A program made the position numbers and the translations under genes. The notes beneath the pieces are model-generated. The model was not told the DNA's origin and made no database searches. It was given only the letters and a program-made list of their open reading frames with translations. DNA of 55,554 nt. Origin: Nitrospirota bacterium (GTDB lineage Bacteria > Nitrospirota > Nitrospiria > JACQBZ01). Shown one piece after another: positions 35,717 through 43,505 of the stretch; the stretch's first letter is position 1, and the number at the start of each line of letters is the position of its first letter. The stretch lies in contig JACQBZ010000028.1 in assembly GCA_016194285.1 (NCBI GenBank), positions 89,320 through 144,873 on the forward strand, given 5' to 3'.

Positions 35717-36301
35717 ATGAAGACGTATACACTCCTTGAGAAAGCCCTAAACGAATTCGACCGGGTCAACCGTCGGGATCCCCGGCGGCAGCGGGTCGGC
35801 AGGAAATCGTACGCCCGCGAACTTATTTTTGCGCAGACCGTCTTCGCCTGGATCGAACGGCTCGATGCCTCCGCATCCGAAGCGGTACGACTGGCCGCGC
35901 GTTCGCACACGTTAAAGCGTTGGGAGGTGCCCCGAAACCGCTATCGCATGGACGTCGGAGGTTATCATCAATGGCGCGCGGCGACGGCGGCCCATTCCGC
36001 CGATGCCGCGGCCGCGATTTTAAAACGCGTCGGCTATCCGGAGACGACGATCCGAGAGGTTCAACGCATCATCACCGGGCTTCGTCTTCCCAACGATCCC
36101 GGCACGCAACTTTTGGAGGATGCCGATGCCCTGGCCTTTCTCGAGATCAAGCTGGGGGATTATATCGCCCAATGGGATGAGGCGAAGATCCGACGGATCC
36201 TGGAAGGCACGTGGTCAAAAATGAGTCCTCCCGCCCGCCGGAAGGCGGCGGAGCTGCCGCTGGATCCGCGGGTTCAAATGCTGATTACGGGTTTGAAATA
36301 A
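35717..36301 (+). CDS. DUF4202 domain protein
   Basis: A 194-residue soluble protein of the DUF4202 family. Conserved histidine-containing segments AARSHTLKRWEVPRNRYRMD and GGYHQWRA recall an HD-like helical hydrolase fold; this is inference. It begins 32 bases after the end of rnpB and may be transcribed by read-through or from its own weak promoter (a TTGACG lies just upstream). Its function is unknown. Confidence 0.8.
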   Translation: MKTYTLLEKALNEFDRVNRRDPRRQRVGRKSYARELIFAQTVFAWIERLDASASEAVRLAARSHTLKRWEVPRNRYRMDVGGYHQWRAATAAHSADAAAAILKRVGYPETTIREVQRIITGLRLPNDPGTQLLEDADALAFLEIKLGDYIAQWDEAKIRRILEGTWSKMSPPARRKAAELPLDPRVQMLITGLK

Positions 36302-36327
36302 AATTTGAGTTAAGGAACGACGATCCC

Positions 36328-36954
36328 ATGGATATCCTCCATCCGGACATTGAGAACTATCTGATGCGACTCCTTCCAGCGCGGGATGAGATCCTGTCGG
36401 AAATGGAGCGGCTGTCCGAGAAAAAGCGGTTCCCCATCGTCGGGCCGCTGGTAGGGCGGCTGTTGAGCCAGATGGCCCGCACGATCGGGTCGCGTCGGGT
36501 GTTCGAGTTCGGTTCGGGATTCGGGTACTCGGCTTACTGGTTTTTAAAAGGGATGGACGGCCAGGGTCAAGTCGTTTACACGGATGATGAAGAAGAAAAC
36601 GCCCGATGGGCTCGTGGCTTTTTTCAAAGAGCAGGGCTGCTCTCCTGTCTTCAGATCGAGATGGGGGACGCCTTGGAGATCATCGACCATCAGCACGATT
36701 CGTTCGATATCATCTTGATCGATTGCGAAAAGGCCCGTTACCCCATGGCCTATGAAAAGGCTATTCCCCGAATCCGAAAAGGCGGATTGTTGATCGCCGA
36801 TAACGTCCTCTGGTCCGGCTCGGTCATCCGGCCGTCCGAAGATCCGTCGACGGTGGGGATTCAGAAGTTCAATCAGCTTATTCTCGCGGACCCGCAGCTC
36901 TTCACTACGATTCTCCCGTTACGCGACGGTGTCTCGATCAGCTTGAAGCTCTAA
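36328..36954 (+). CDS. Class I SAM-dependent O-methyltransferase (COMT type)
   Basis: A 208-residue methyltransferase. The SAM-binding motif I is VFEFGSGFGYSAYWF, with the acidic motif VVYTDDEEENA and the Asp of motif IV in DIILIDCEKARYP. The later NVLWSGS is typical for the caffeoyl-CoA O-methyltransferase (O-MT 3) family, and metal ligands are expected in these Asp and Asn residues. The start at 36328 (MDILHPDIENY) has AAGGA upstream; the tracked start overlaps the DUF4202 gene. The small-molecule substrate is unknown. Confidence 0.9.
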   Translation: MDILHPDIENYLMRLLPARDEILSEMERLSEKKRFPIVGPLVGRLLSQMARTIGSRRVFEFGSGFGYSAYWFLKGMDGQGQVVYTDDEEENARWARGFFQRAGLLSCLQIEMGDALEIIDHQHDSFDIILIDCEKARYPMAYEKAIPRIRKGGLLIADNVLWSGSVIRPSEDPSTVGIQKFNQLILADPQLFTTILPLRDGVSISLKL

Positions 36955-37042
36955 GCGGTCCGGGCCGCAAGCCGGCAATCCTTAATCGTCCTGACCCTCG
37001 ATAAATTTCAGCTTATATCCATTAATTCAATGAATTGGAATA

Positions 37043-37071
37043 TAGACAACTCGGTGCCCGACTGCTATATT
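37043..37071 (+). promoter_or_regulatory. Promoter of the membrane protein gene at 37100
   Basis: TAGACA, 17 nt, TATATT, each five of six matches to consensus. The predicted leader is about 22 nt and contains GGAG, so this is a normal led transcript. Confidence 0.65.
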
Positions 37072-37099
37072 TTTTGAAGATTCGTCTGGAGCTTGTGAA

Positions 37100-38119
37100 A
37101 TGCCTGAAAAGGTCTGGGTCCTTGAAAGCCCGACAATAAGATCTTCCGCACAGGATGGTCCGTCCGCAGGGGTGCCTCAAACACCTCTGAATGGAAAAAG
37201 CCCCGCCGTGGCGGCCACGCTATCGCTTCTGATCTGGGGAGGGGGCCAATTTTACACCCGAAAATTGAAATGGGGCTTCCTTTTTATTCTTCTTATGGCG
37301 AATTACTCCTTGATCCCGGCCCTGGGCATCGTCTACTGGAATTTTCTCACGCCTATCTTGGAAACATTCCATATCACCCGCTCCGATGGCTTGATGGGGA
37401 TCGAAGCTTTGTGGCTGACGGGACTGATTTTTTGGATTTTCAACGTCCTCCATGCCTATTACAGTGCCGAGAAAAACCGGGCCAAGCCCTTTGACGGAAT
37501 CAATCATCCCATGCTGGTTACGCTCTGCTCCTTCTTGATTCCCGGTTGGGGACAGCTTCTTAATGGTCAACCGAAAAAGGCCGGTTTTTTTCTCATCTTT
37601 GCCGCCGCCGGCTTCGCCGCCATGACGGTGCCGGTTCCAATCTTCTTCATCTGGCCGATGCTGGTGACGATCGACGACCGGATCGCCGTCGAGTGGATGA
37701 TCGTCGCCGCCGCGGTGATTTCCCCGCTCGTTCTATTGATGTGGTTGATCGGCTTATACGATGCGGTGAGGGTCGGTCTGGATCCGGTGAAAAAGGAGCG
37801 CTTGCGCAGCCGGTTTGAGTATGCCATCAATCGGATCCGGATCAAAGGACTGGCCCGAGGGGTTCTTCCTCAGATGAAAGTTTTCCTGATGCTGGCGTTA
37901 TTCCTGGCCTTCACTTTGGTCCTCGGCGTTTTCTATTTTCCGTTAGAAAATTATGTCCCACTGCTGCAAAGCCTTGAGAAAGCGACGGCGGAGCGGGGCA
38001 TGGTTCTGACCCCCTATCTGATCGACCATCTCCGTGAAGCGATTGCTCCGGAAGAATCTTTTCATTCGGAAGATCGGTCGCCAAGATCGCCTCGGACTTC
38101 GCCGGCTGTGAATCGATAA
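37100..38119 (+). CDS. Polytopic membrane protein with a duplicated TM2-like module
   Basis: A 339-residue protein with about seven to eight membrane helices. Two similar segments are visible: LSLLIWGGGQFYTRKLKWGFLFIL and CSFLIPGWGQLLNGQPKKAGFFLIF. Each has a glycine-glutamine turn between helices, as in TM2/DUF5683-type domains, so the protein appears to contain an internal duplication. The C-terminal part holds one more helix (FLMLALFLAFTLVLGVFYF) and a charged tail. Function unknown. The gene converges with rlmI 11 bases away. Confidence 0.7.
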   Translation: MPEKVWVLESPTIRSSAQDGPSAGVPQTPLNGKSPAVAATLSLLIWGGGQFYTRKLKWGFLFILLMANYSLIPALGIVYWNFLTPILETFHITRSDGLMGIEALWLTGLIFWIFNVLHAYYSAEKNRAKPFDGINHPMLVTLCSFLIPGWGQLLNGQPKKAGFFLIFAAAGFAAMTVPVPIFFIWPMLVTIDDRIAVEWMIVAAAVISPLVLLMWLIGLYDAVRVGLDPVKKERLRSRFEYAINRIRIKGLARGVLPQMKVFLMLALFLAFTLVLGVFYFPLENYVPLLQSLEKATAERGMVLTPYLIDHLREAIAPEESFHSEDRSPRSPRTSPAVNR

Positions 38120-38130
38120 AAGGATATGAC

Positions 38131-39312
38131 TTATTTGACCTGAAGAATAGCGCATTTCAGATATTCCGTTTCGGGTATTTCCAGCACGATCGGATGATCC
38201 CGGCCCTGGGTGCGCCAAGCCGTGATGTAAAAGGATCGTTTGGCATCGGCGGCGGCCGAGACCAAGGTCTCACGAAACAGCTCAGGACTAACCAGATGAG
38301 AACAAGAACAGGTAATTAGGATACCCCCCGATGACAATAGTGTCATGGCCAGCCGGTTGATCTCTTTGTATCCCCGTGTCGCCTCTTTGACCTTCTGACG
38401 GCTTTTGGCAAACGCCGGCGGATCCAGAATGATGCAATCGAATCGCTCCTTCGCTTCGCGAAGCCGATGGAGACCGTCAAAAACGTCTTCTTGAAGAAAC
38501 GTACAAACGGAGGCCAGGCCGTTTCGTTGGGCGTTGCCTTGAGCCTCATCAATGGCCTTTTCCGAGCTGTCCAGACCGATCACCTCTCTTGCGCCGTACC
38601 GGGCGGCATGGAGTCCCCATACCCCGGTGTAGCAGAAGGCATCCAGCACGCGTGCGTCTCGGACCATTCCCTCAAGACATCGGTAATTCTCGGATTGATC
38701 CAGGAAAAAACCGGTTTTTTGACCTTCCCAGACGTCCACTTCAAATGACAGGCCATTTTTCTGGATGACCAAAGGGGAGGGGAGTTCTCCATAGAGAAGT
38801 CGTTTTTCTTGGGCAAGGCCTTCGAGCACTCGGCCAGCGGTGTCGTTGCGCGCGACCACGGCGGTAGGGTGAAACCGTTTGATTAAGACCCGAAGCACCG
38901 GCTCGGTCAGACGATCCATCCCGGCGGTCAGGAACTGGGCCACCCAGACGGGGCCGTATCGGTCGATGATTAAACCCGGAAGGCCGTCGGCCTCTCCGAA
39001 GACGACCCGGTAGGCCTCTTCGCCGCCGAGCCACCGTTCGCGGAGCGCCTGTGCACCGGAGATTTTCCGCTCCAGAAAATCCTCGTTGATCTCGATTCGC
39101 TCTCGCTGCAGCAGGCGGACCGCAATAAGCGATCGCGGGTTAAAGTACCCGCGGCCGATCCATTCTCCCCGATGGTTTTGGATATCCACCGGTTGCCCGG
39201 GTTCCAGTTCCTTCGGTAGCCGGGTCAATTCATTCGAGAAGATCCAGGGATGGCCGGTCTTCAATCGCTTGGCGGCATGGGCTTTGATCACGAGGATGGG
39301 AAGCGGGGTCAT
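38131..39312 (-). CDS. rlmI: 23S rRNA (cytosine-C5)-methyltransferase, RlmI/RlmK-L family
   Basis: A 393-residue enzyme expected to methylate C1962 of 23S rRNA. An N-terminal PUA domain (residues about 1-75, starting KAHAAKRLKTGHPWIFSNEL) is followed by an EEHEE domain and a SAM-binding core with motif I LDAFCYTGVWGLHAARYGA, motif IV DCIILDPPAFAKSR and motif VI ITCSCSHLV, which carries the candidate catalytic cysteine. Length and layout match RlmI. The stop lies close to the convergent upstream membrane protein gene. Confidence 0.9.
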   Translation of the reverse strand: MTPLPILVIKAHAAKRLKTGHPWIFSNELTRLPKELEPGQPVDIQNHRGEWIGRGYFNPRSLIAVRLLQRERIEINEDFLERKISGAQALRERWLGGEEAYRVVFGEADGLPGLIIDRYGPVWVAQFLTAGMDRLTEPVLRVLIKRFHPTAVVARNDTAGRVLEGLAQEKRLLYGELPSPLVIQKNGLSFEVDVWEGQKTGFFLDQSENYRCLEGMVRDARVLDAFCYTGVWGLHAARYGAREVIGLDSSEKAIDEAQGNAQRNGLASVCTFLQEDVFDGLHRLREAKERFDCIILDPPAFAKSRQKVKEATRGYKEINRLAMTLLSSGGILITCSCSHLVSPELFRETLVSAAADAKRSFYITAWRTQGRDHPIVLEIPETEYLKCAILQVK

Positions 39313-39317
39313 CGTAT

Positions 39318-40088
39318 TTATAGGAACTCAAACTCCAGAATGGCTTTGATCACTTGATCGTCGCTTGCTTTGGTCAATCCAAAGCCGTATCCGATATCCA
39401 GCCCAACGCGGCGGGAAAATTTGAGTCCCAGACGCGGGAAGACATAATGCTCCTGCTGACTTTTGGGCTTCAGATCACCCCATGGACCCATATCGCCGTA
39501 GAATTCCACGCCAGGCGTCAGCCGAGGCGTCGCCCGGTAATACAGGCCCGATGCGTATTCGAAATCCAGGCCTTCGTCGACATTCGCCCCGCTGACATTC
39601 TTGGAAAAAAGGGGGTTTAGGATTATCGAAATCTGCCCGATGTCTTTTTCAAGAATGACGCGCGTCTCGACCGTTTCGCCGTCGAGATACTTTCTTTTGG
39701 GGAGAACATATTCGATTTCGACCGCTCCATCCAGGAATCGTTCGCCCTGTTCAAAAAAGCGGTATCGCGACACGACCGCTCGAGCCTGGACATATCTGAA
39801 ATCGCCGTCTTTCGGCTGTTCAAAATCGGCGTAAGCCGCGACGGTCCAGTGGTCTGTCATCCCGTATTCGACCTCCAGTGAATGCTGCTGCAGGCCCTGT
39901 TTGTCCAAGAGCTTCCCGAAGTAATTGTAGGAATGATCCGATTTGACGGTGTAGGTCCACCAATAAGCCAGCTCCGTCTCTCCTTCACTCGGTGTTTGAT
40001 ACGGATAGACTTTAAAGTCGAGCGCATACGTCGGAGAGGCCAAGTCAAGCAGCACGGCCAGGATCGGCCAAACCTTCATTCGAAACAT
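39318..40088 (-). CDS. Predicted outer membrane beta-barrel protein of the iron operon
   Basis: A 256-residue exported protein: signal peptide VWPILAVLLDLASPTYA, then alternating beta strands (for example HSLEVEYGMTDHWTVAAYADFE and HYVFPRLGLKFSRRVGLDIGYG) and a C-terminal aromatic end LEFEFL typical of barrels. AAAGGAGA precedes the ATG. It is the last gene of the fur-cupredoxin-FTR1-cupredoxin operon, only 12 bases from the preceding stop. A role as an outer membrane channel for iron is plausible but is inference; there is no TonB box or plug domain. Confidence 0.75.
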   Translation of the reverse strand: MFRMKVWPILAVLLDLASPTYALDFKVYPYQTPSEGETELAYWWTYTVKSDHSYNYFGKLLDKQGLQQHSLEVEYGMTDHWTVAAYADFEQPKDGDFRYVQARAVVSRYRFFEQGERFLDGAVEIEYVLPKRKYLDGETVETRVILEKDIGQISIILNPLFSKNVSGANVDEGLDFEYASGLYYRATPRLTPGVEFYGDMGPWGDLKPKSQQEHYVFPRLGLKFSRRVGLDIGYGFGLTKASDDQVIKAILEFEFL

Positions 40089-40100
40089 CCGGTCTCTCCT

Positions 40101-40544
40101 TTAACGCGGAAGCGGTTGATCGGCTTCGATCAGAATCATCCCGTCCATTCCATGATGGCTGGGAATGCGGCACTGGAAGTCAAACTGTCCTGCGGGCGGG
40201 GAGAGGAGTTTGATCCGGGCCGTCTGGCCGGCTGCGATGTCCACCTCCTCGATGTTCCGGCCGCGAACGGCGCTTTCACCAATCTCCACCTCGATCATCT
40301 GGTCCTTGAAGAGTGCGGACCGGAATTGATGAGGTTCGTGTCCTTCATTTTCAATCACCAGTTCGAGCGGACGATTCGACTTTACCTGAATCCGACGGGG
40401 GGTGAAGCTATATTCCTCCGCCTTAATCTCGACCGTTTGCCAATCCGTCTGAGCATGAACCGAACTGGGTCCGACCGAAAAGATGATCGCCAAGCCGATG
40501 AAGGCTGTCAGGCCGCTTGCAACGAAGAAGGGCATCCGGGTCAT
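40101..40544 (-). CDS. Periplasmic cupredoxin with a type I copper site
   Basis: A 147-residue exported cupredoxin with signal peptide ASGLTAFIGLAIIFSVGPSSVHA. The fold is that of plastocyanin-like proteins, with copper ligands His (GHEPHQF), Cys, His and Met in FQCRIPSHHGMDGMI. Its start overlaps the stop of the FTR1 permease gene by four bases, so the two are coupled. A copper protein next to an FTR1 permease suggests that it oxidises ferrous iron for uptake, or passes electrons, as in fungal Fet3-Ftr1 and bacterial FtrB-type systems. That role is inference. Confidence 0.85.
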   Translation of the reverse strand: MTRMPFFVASGLTAFIGLAIIFSVGPSSVHAQTDWQTVEIKAEEYSFTPRRIQVKSNRPLELVIENEGHEPHQFRSALFKDQMIEVEIGESAVRGRNIEEVDIAAGQTARIKLLSPPAGQFDFQCRIPSHHGMDGMILIEADQPLPR

Positions 40545-41362
40545 TGCGCCAAATCATGGCGTTGCCGCCGGAGCCAGATCAGGGTGATGGGAAAGTAAAG
40601 AAGGTAGAAGAGGGCCTGGACGAGTGACGGGCTGGAACGATACCCAAAAATACCCGCGACCAGTGAGCCCAAAAAAGACCGCTCGCTCAAAAACCAGGAG
40701 GTGTTCCAGATCGGTTCCATCAGTGGTGGGACCAGTCCCACCGTGACCAGTTTTCCGATTCCGGAGGAGAGCATGCCGGCCGCCATAAAAAGGAGGATGA
40801 ATCCGCTCACCCGGAAAAAAGGTTTCAGGTCGAGATGGCCGAATCCCTTGAAAAAGAGCCAGGTCATCAGAACGCCGAGCCCGATCCCCAACAGTCCGCC
40901 CGTGACCGGCAGCGCCACGGATGTTACCCCTCCTCCTTGCAGGAAAAATCCCCAGAGAAAAAGCACCGTCTCCACGCCCTCGCGAAACACGCCCACGAAA
41001 GCCAGCGTGGCCAAGGCCCAAAGCCGATTCTTGGTGATCGCCAGTTCCGCCTGGTGTTGAAGCGCCCCCTTGATCTCACGAGCATTGTGATGCATCCAGA
41101 CCACCATGTGAGTCAGAACACCCGTAGCCAGGAACAGGATGGCAGCCTCAAAAATGTCCTCACCGATGTCCTTGAAGAATACGGACAAGTAATCGGACAT
41201 ACCGGCAAAGATCAAGCTGGCTATAACCGCCCATAGCGCGCCCCAATACACAAAGCGAAACTGCTTGGACTGTCCGATCTTATTCAGGTAGGTTAAGAGA
41301 ATACCCACGATGAGAGCGGCCTCGATGGTTTCTCTCCAGGTGATAATAAATGTTCCTAACAT
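40541..41362 (-). CDS. FTR1-family high-affinity iron permease (EfeU-like)
   Basis: A 273-residue membrane protein with seven predicted helices and the two hallmark REXXE iron-binding motifs: TWRETIEAALIVG near residue 10 and FREGVETVLFLWG in the middle. FTR1/EfeU permeases carry iron across the inner membrane, usually with an oxidase or cupredoxin partner. It lies between two cupredoxin genes under a Fur promoter. No EfeB peroxidase and no full EfeO are present, so this is not the classical efeUOB operon. Confidence 0.94.
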   Translation of the reverse strand: MLGTFIITWRETIEAALIVGILLTYLNKIGQSKQFRFVYWGALWAVIASLIFAGMSDYLSVFFKDIGEDIFEAAILFLATGVLTHMVVWMHHNAREIKGALQHQAELAITKNRLWALATLAFVGVFREGVETVLFLWGFFLQGGGVTSVALPVTGGLLGIGLGVLMTWLFFKGFGHLDLKPFFRVSGFILLFMAAGMLSSGIGKLVTVGLVPPLMEPIWNTSWFLSERSFLGSLVAGIFGYRSSPSLVQALFYLLYFPITLIWLRRQRHDLAQ

Positions 41363-41374
41363 CCTGCTGTTCTC

Positions 41375-41713
41375 CTATTCTGCAATGACCATCCCCTTCG
41401 CGGTATCCGGATGAAAATCTCCGAAAAAATCATAGCTGCCCGGTTTGAGCGGGGGGAGGAAGATCGTTATGGATTGACCCGCCCGTACGACCTTTTCCCG
41501 ATTGAGACTGAAGCTTTCGAATTCTTCGGCCGTTTGATCCTCGTTGCTGACGAGCAATTTGATCTTCGTATGGGCCTTGACCCTGACCTCGGAGGGCGAG
41601 AAGCGATGATCCTTAATGACGATGCGGATCTCATCCTCTGCGGCGGCCGTACCGATAAGCAATAGCCCAAGCCCGAGTACGAAACAGAAATGCATCGCCG
41701 CGTTTCTTTTCAT
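41375..41713 (-). CDS. Stand-alone EfeO-type cupredoxin domain protein
   Basis: A 112-residue exported protein counted from MKRNAAMHF, which begins a signal peptide ending AAA before EDEIRI. The mature part matches the N-terminal cupredoxin domain of EfeO (NEDQTAEEFESFSL and PGSYDFFGDFHPDTAKG). It has no cysteine, so it cannot form a type I copper centre; acidic residues and one His may bind metal. The C-terminal M75 domain of EfeO is missing altogether. The tracked start 45 bases upstream would spoil the signal peptide. It lies 12 bases before the FTR1 gene. Confidence 0.88.
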   Translation of the reverse strand: MKRNAAMHFCFVLGLGLLLIGTAAAEDEIRIVIKDHRFSPSEVRVKAHTKIKLLVSNEDQTAEEFESFSLNREKVVRAGQSITIFLPPLKPGSYDFFGDFHPDTAKGMVIAE

Positions 41714-41777
41714 GATAGTTCTTCGATCCGGTTCGGTGAAAATCGTTCGCAATTTCATGTAAATGGATTTTTGAAAA

Positions 41778-42236
41778 TTAACGGCCGGTCGCCCTCTGCC
41801 AATCCCGACACTTTTCCCAATCGATGCAATGTCCGTAGAGCTCCAATCGGTGGTTGCTCAATGTGAAGCCGTGTCGGGCGGCCATTTCTTCCTGAAGCCG
41901 TTCGATGGCGGGAGATTCAAACTCGATAATCTTATCGCATTTATTACAGATCAGGTGATCGTGATGCTTTTTGTTGATTACGTTGTCGTAAATCGTCCGG
42001 GTATCGTCAAAATGCCGTTGCTGGCCGATGCCGATTTCACACAAAAGGTTCAAGGTTCGGTAGATAGTGGCCAGGCCCATTCGTTGGGGTCCCGTCTGGG
42101 AGATCTGACGATGCAGTTCTTCGGCCGTTATATGATCCACCTTGAGAAAGGCTTCCAGGATCGTTTCCCGCTGTTGAGTCAGTTTTAGGCGTTTCTTGAC
42201 CAGATAGTTCTTTAATCGGCCGACTTCTTTGTTCAT
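41778..42236 (-). CDS. Fur-family metal-dependent repressor
   Basis: A 152-residue regulator of the Fur superfamily. A winged helix covers about residues 5-80 (RMGLATIYRTLNLL is the recognition region), and the dimerisation/metal domain has HHDHLICNKCDKIIEF and a second Cys pair in GHCIDWEKC, which may form the structural zinc site. The ATG at 42236 is preceded by AAAGGA. It is the first gene of the iron uptake operon and is preceded by an inverted repeat overlapping its -10 box, so it probably represses itself and the transporter when iron is sufficient. Full Fur identity versus PerR or Zur is not proven. Confidence 0.9.
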   Translation of the reverse strand: MNKEVGRLKNYLVKKRLKLTQQRETILEAFLKVDHITAEELHRQISQTGPQRMGLATIYRTLNLLCEIGIGQQRHFDDTRTIYDNVINKKHHDHLICNKCDKIIEFESPAIERLQEEMAARHGFTLSNHRLELYGHCIDWEKCRDWQRATGR

Positions 42237-42283
42237 GGGCGGTTCCTTTGTCATCGCGTGCAATCGGGTGTTCGTTGAAATTG

Positions 42284-42325
42284 ATTTTGATTCTCAAAAT
42301 ACAGGACTGCCGGCTGGGTTGTCAA
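42284..42325 (-). promoter_or_regulatory. Promoter of the fur-iron uptake operon with an overlapping Fur-type box
   Basis: On the minus strand: TTGACA (42325-42320), 18 nt, TATTTT (42301-42296). The perfect inverted repeat ATTTTGA-TTC-TCAAAAT (42284-42300, plus-strand reading) covers the -10 box. A Fur-family dimer bound there would block transcription. The arms resemble the AT-rich, TGA-containing half-sites of Fur boxes but do not match the E. coli consensus fully. Confidence 0.65.
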
Positions 42326-42359
42326 GGAAATTATTTGAAACAGGAAAAGCGAGCACAAT

Positions 42360-43403
42360 TTATTTTGCGAGATAGAGCTCCATGAACAGCAGCACAAACC
42401 ATCCGATTTGGAGGATGAACCAGCCGCCGATCAGGACAAATTCCAGTGTGGTGTTGAATGAAATGGAGAAGTTTTCAGCGGCCATGGTATAGACGTCTTC
42501 GAGGATGTCCAGTTTCTCGTTGATGTTTTGCCGCCACTCGTCGAGATGGAATTTTTTAGAGATGAGCGCGTAAAGCCGGGCCGTGTACCAATCCCCGATC
42601 AGTTTGATGCTGTGCTCGATCGCCTGGGATTCCAGAATGGAGGTGGTCCGGGTCTGGATAATCTCTCGCAGGACCGACCGGACCTGCTTGGACCGGAGCC
42701 ACGACTGTTCCGGACGTCGTCGGAGCAACTGAAGGGTCGTTTTCAATCGCCCATCCAATTCTTCATCGAGGATTCGCGATTTTAAGAGTTGAAGGTTGGT
42801 GATTTCGAACAGTTCAATGTTTGCGTCAAAATCTCCATGAGGGTCAAAGATAAAGGCACCGTCCCAGTCCACCACGGTCAGGTCGTCCTTCCCATATTTC
42901 AGATTCGATCGGAGGGTCGCTTTGATCTCTTCTTCGTCCAAAGGGATCCGCTCTTTCTTAAGCAGCGCGGCGATTTTTTCGCCGTGAAGCGCCAGAAACA
43001 TCTCGGGGTCTCCTTGATAATCCGAAATGCAGTAGACACTGTACTCTTCGTCAAACTCGGGGTCGCACTGAAACTCGTTTAAGATGCGGCGGCTCTCCAG
43101 CAGCAGGTCGCGATTGAGCTCGAGCAGAGGTTCCGCCGCCAGATCATGAAATTCGAAGGTGGCTTCCACAATGACGGTATCGGGAACATAGGCCTTGACG
43201 ACAAAGGTGGCGTCCCGGTCCCGGATCTCGCCTTTTTGGATCCGGATGATCGCCTGCTTCGGGATCACGTCGGGATAGTTCGGGGAACTCTTGAGCACCC
43301 GGCTTTCCACGATGGCCGTCGTCTCCAGATTCAGTCCGGTCTGACCCACCAAAAAAGTGACGCATCGCCCTTTCAGGGCCATTTCTTGTCGCCAGATTTC
43401 CAT
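42360..43403 (-). CDS. RMD1/YagE-family protein (DUF155)
   Basis: A 347-residue protein related to yeast Rmd1/Rmd8 and bacterial YagE. Its core DUF155 domain includes VDWDGAFIFDPHGDFDANIELFEITNLQLL and LRSILEEII-like helices, and a single C-terminal membrane helix (FVLIGGWFILQIGWFVLLFMELYL) makes it tail-anchored. The start is set at 43403 because a near-consensus promoter ends only nine bases before that ATG; the tracked start at 43463 lies upstream of the promoter. There is no ribosome-binding site, so a leaderless mRNA is likely. The molecular role of the family in bacteria is unknown. Confidence 0.85.
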   Translation of the reverse strand: MEIWRQEMALKGRCVTFLVGQTGLNLETTAIVESRVLKSSPNYPDVIPKQAIIRIQKGEIRDRDATFVVKAYVPDTVIVEATFEFHDLAAEPLLELNRDLLLESRRILNEFQCDPEFDEEYSVYCISDYQGDPEMFLALHGEKIAALLKKERIPLDEEEIKATLRSNLKYGKDDLTVVDWDGAFIFDPHGDFDANIELFEITNLQLLKSRILDEELDGRLKTTLQLLRRRPEQSWLRSKQVRSVLREIIQTRTTSILESQAIEHSIKLIGDWYTARLYALISKKFHLDEWRQNINEKLDILEDVYTMAAENFSISFNTTLEFVLIGGWFILQIGWFVLLFMELYLAK

Positions 43404-43412
43404 GAACCCATC

Positions 43413-43441
43413 ATAATACGCAGCCGTCGGATGGGTGTCAA
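43413..43441 (-). promoter_or_regulatory. RMD1 promoter predicting a leaderless mRNA
   Basis: On the minus strand: TTGACA, 17 nt, TATTAT, then nine bases to the ATG. The match is nearly perfect, and it redefines the start codon of the RMD1 gene. Confidence 0.75.
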
Positions 43442-43470
43442 GGAAAGCGGTTGACATGGCCAATTTTGTC

Positions 43471-43499
43471 TTGACAAATCATCACCCCTGGCCTACTAT
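43471..43499 (+). promoter_or_regulatory. Polyprenyl synthase promoter predicting a leaderless mRNA
   Basis: TTGACA at 43471-43476, a 17 nt spacer and TACTAT at 43494-43499. The ATG starts at 43506, seven bases after the -10 box, at the predicted transcription start itself. It lies back to back with the RMD1 promoter. Confidence 0.75.
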
Positions 43500-43505
43500 C
43501 AGCGC

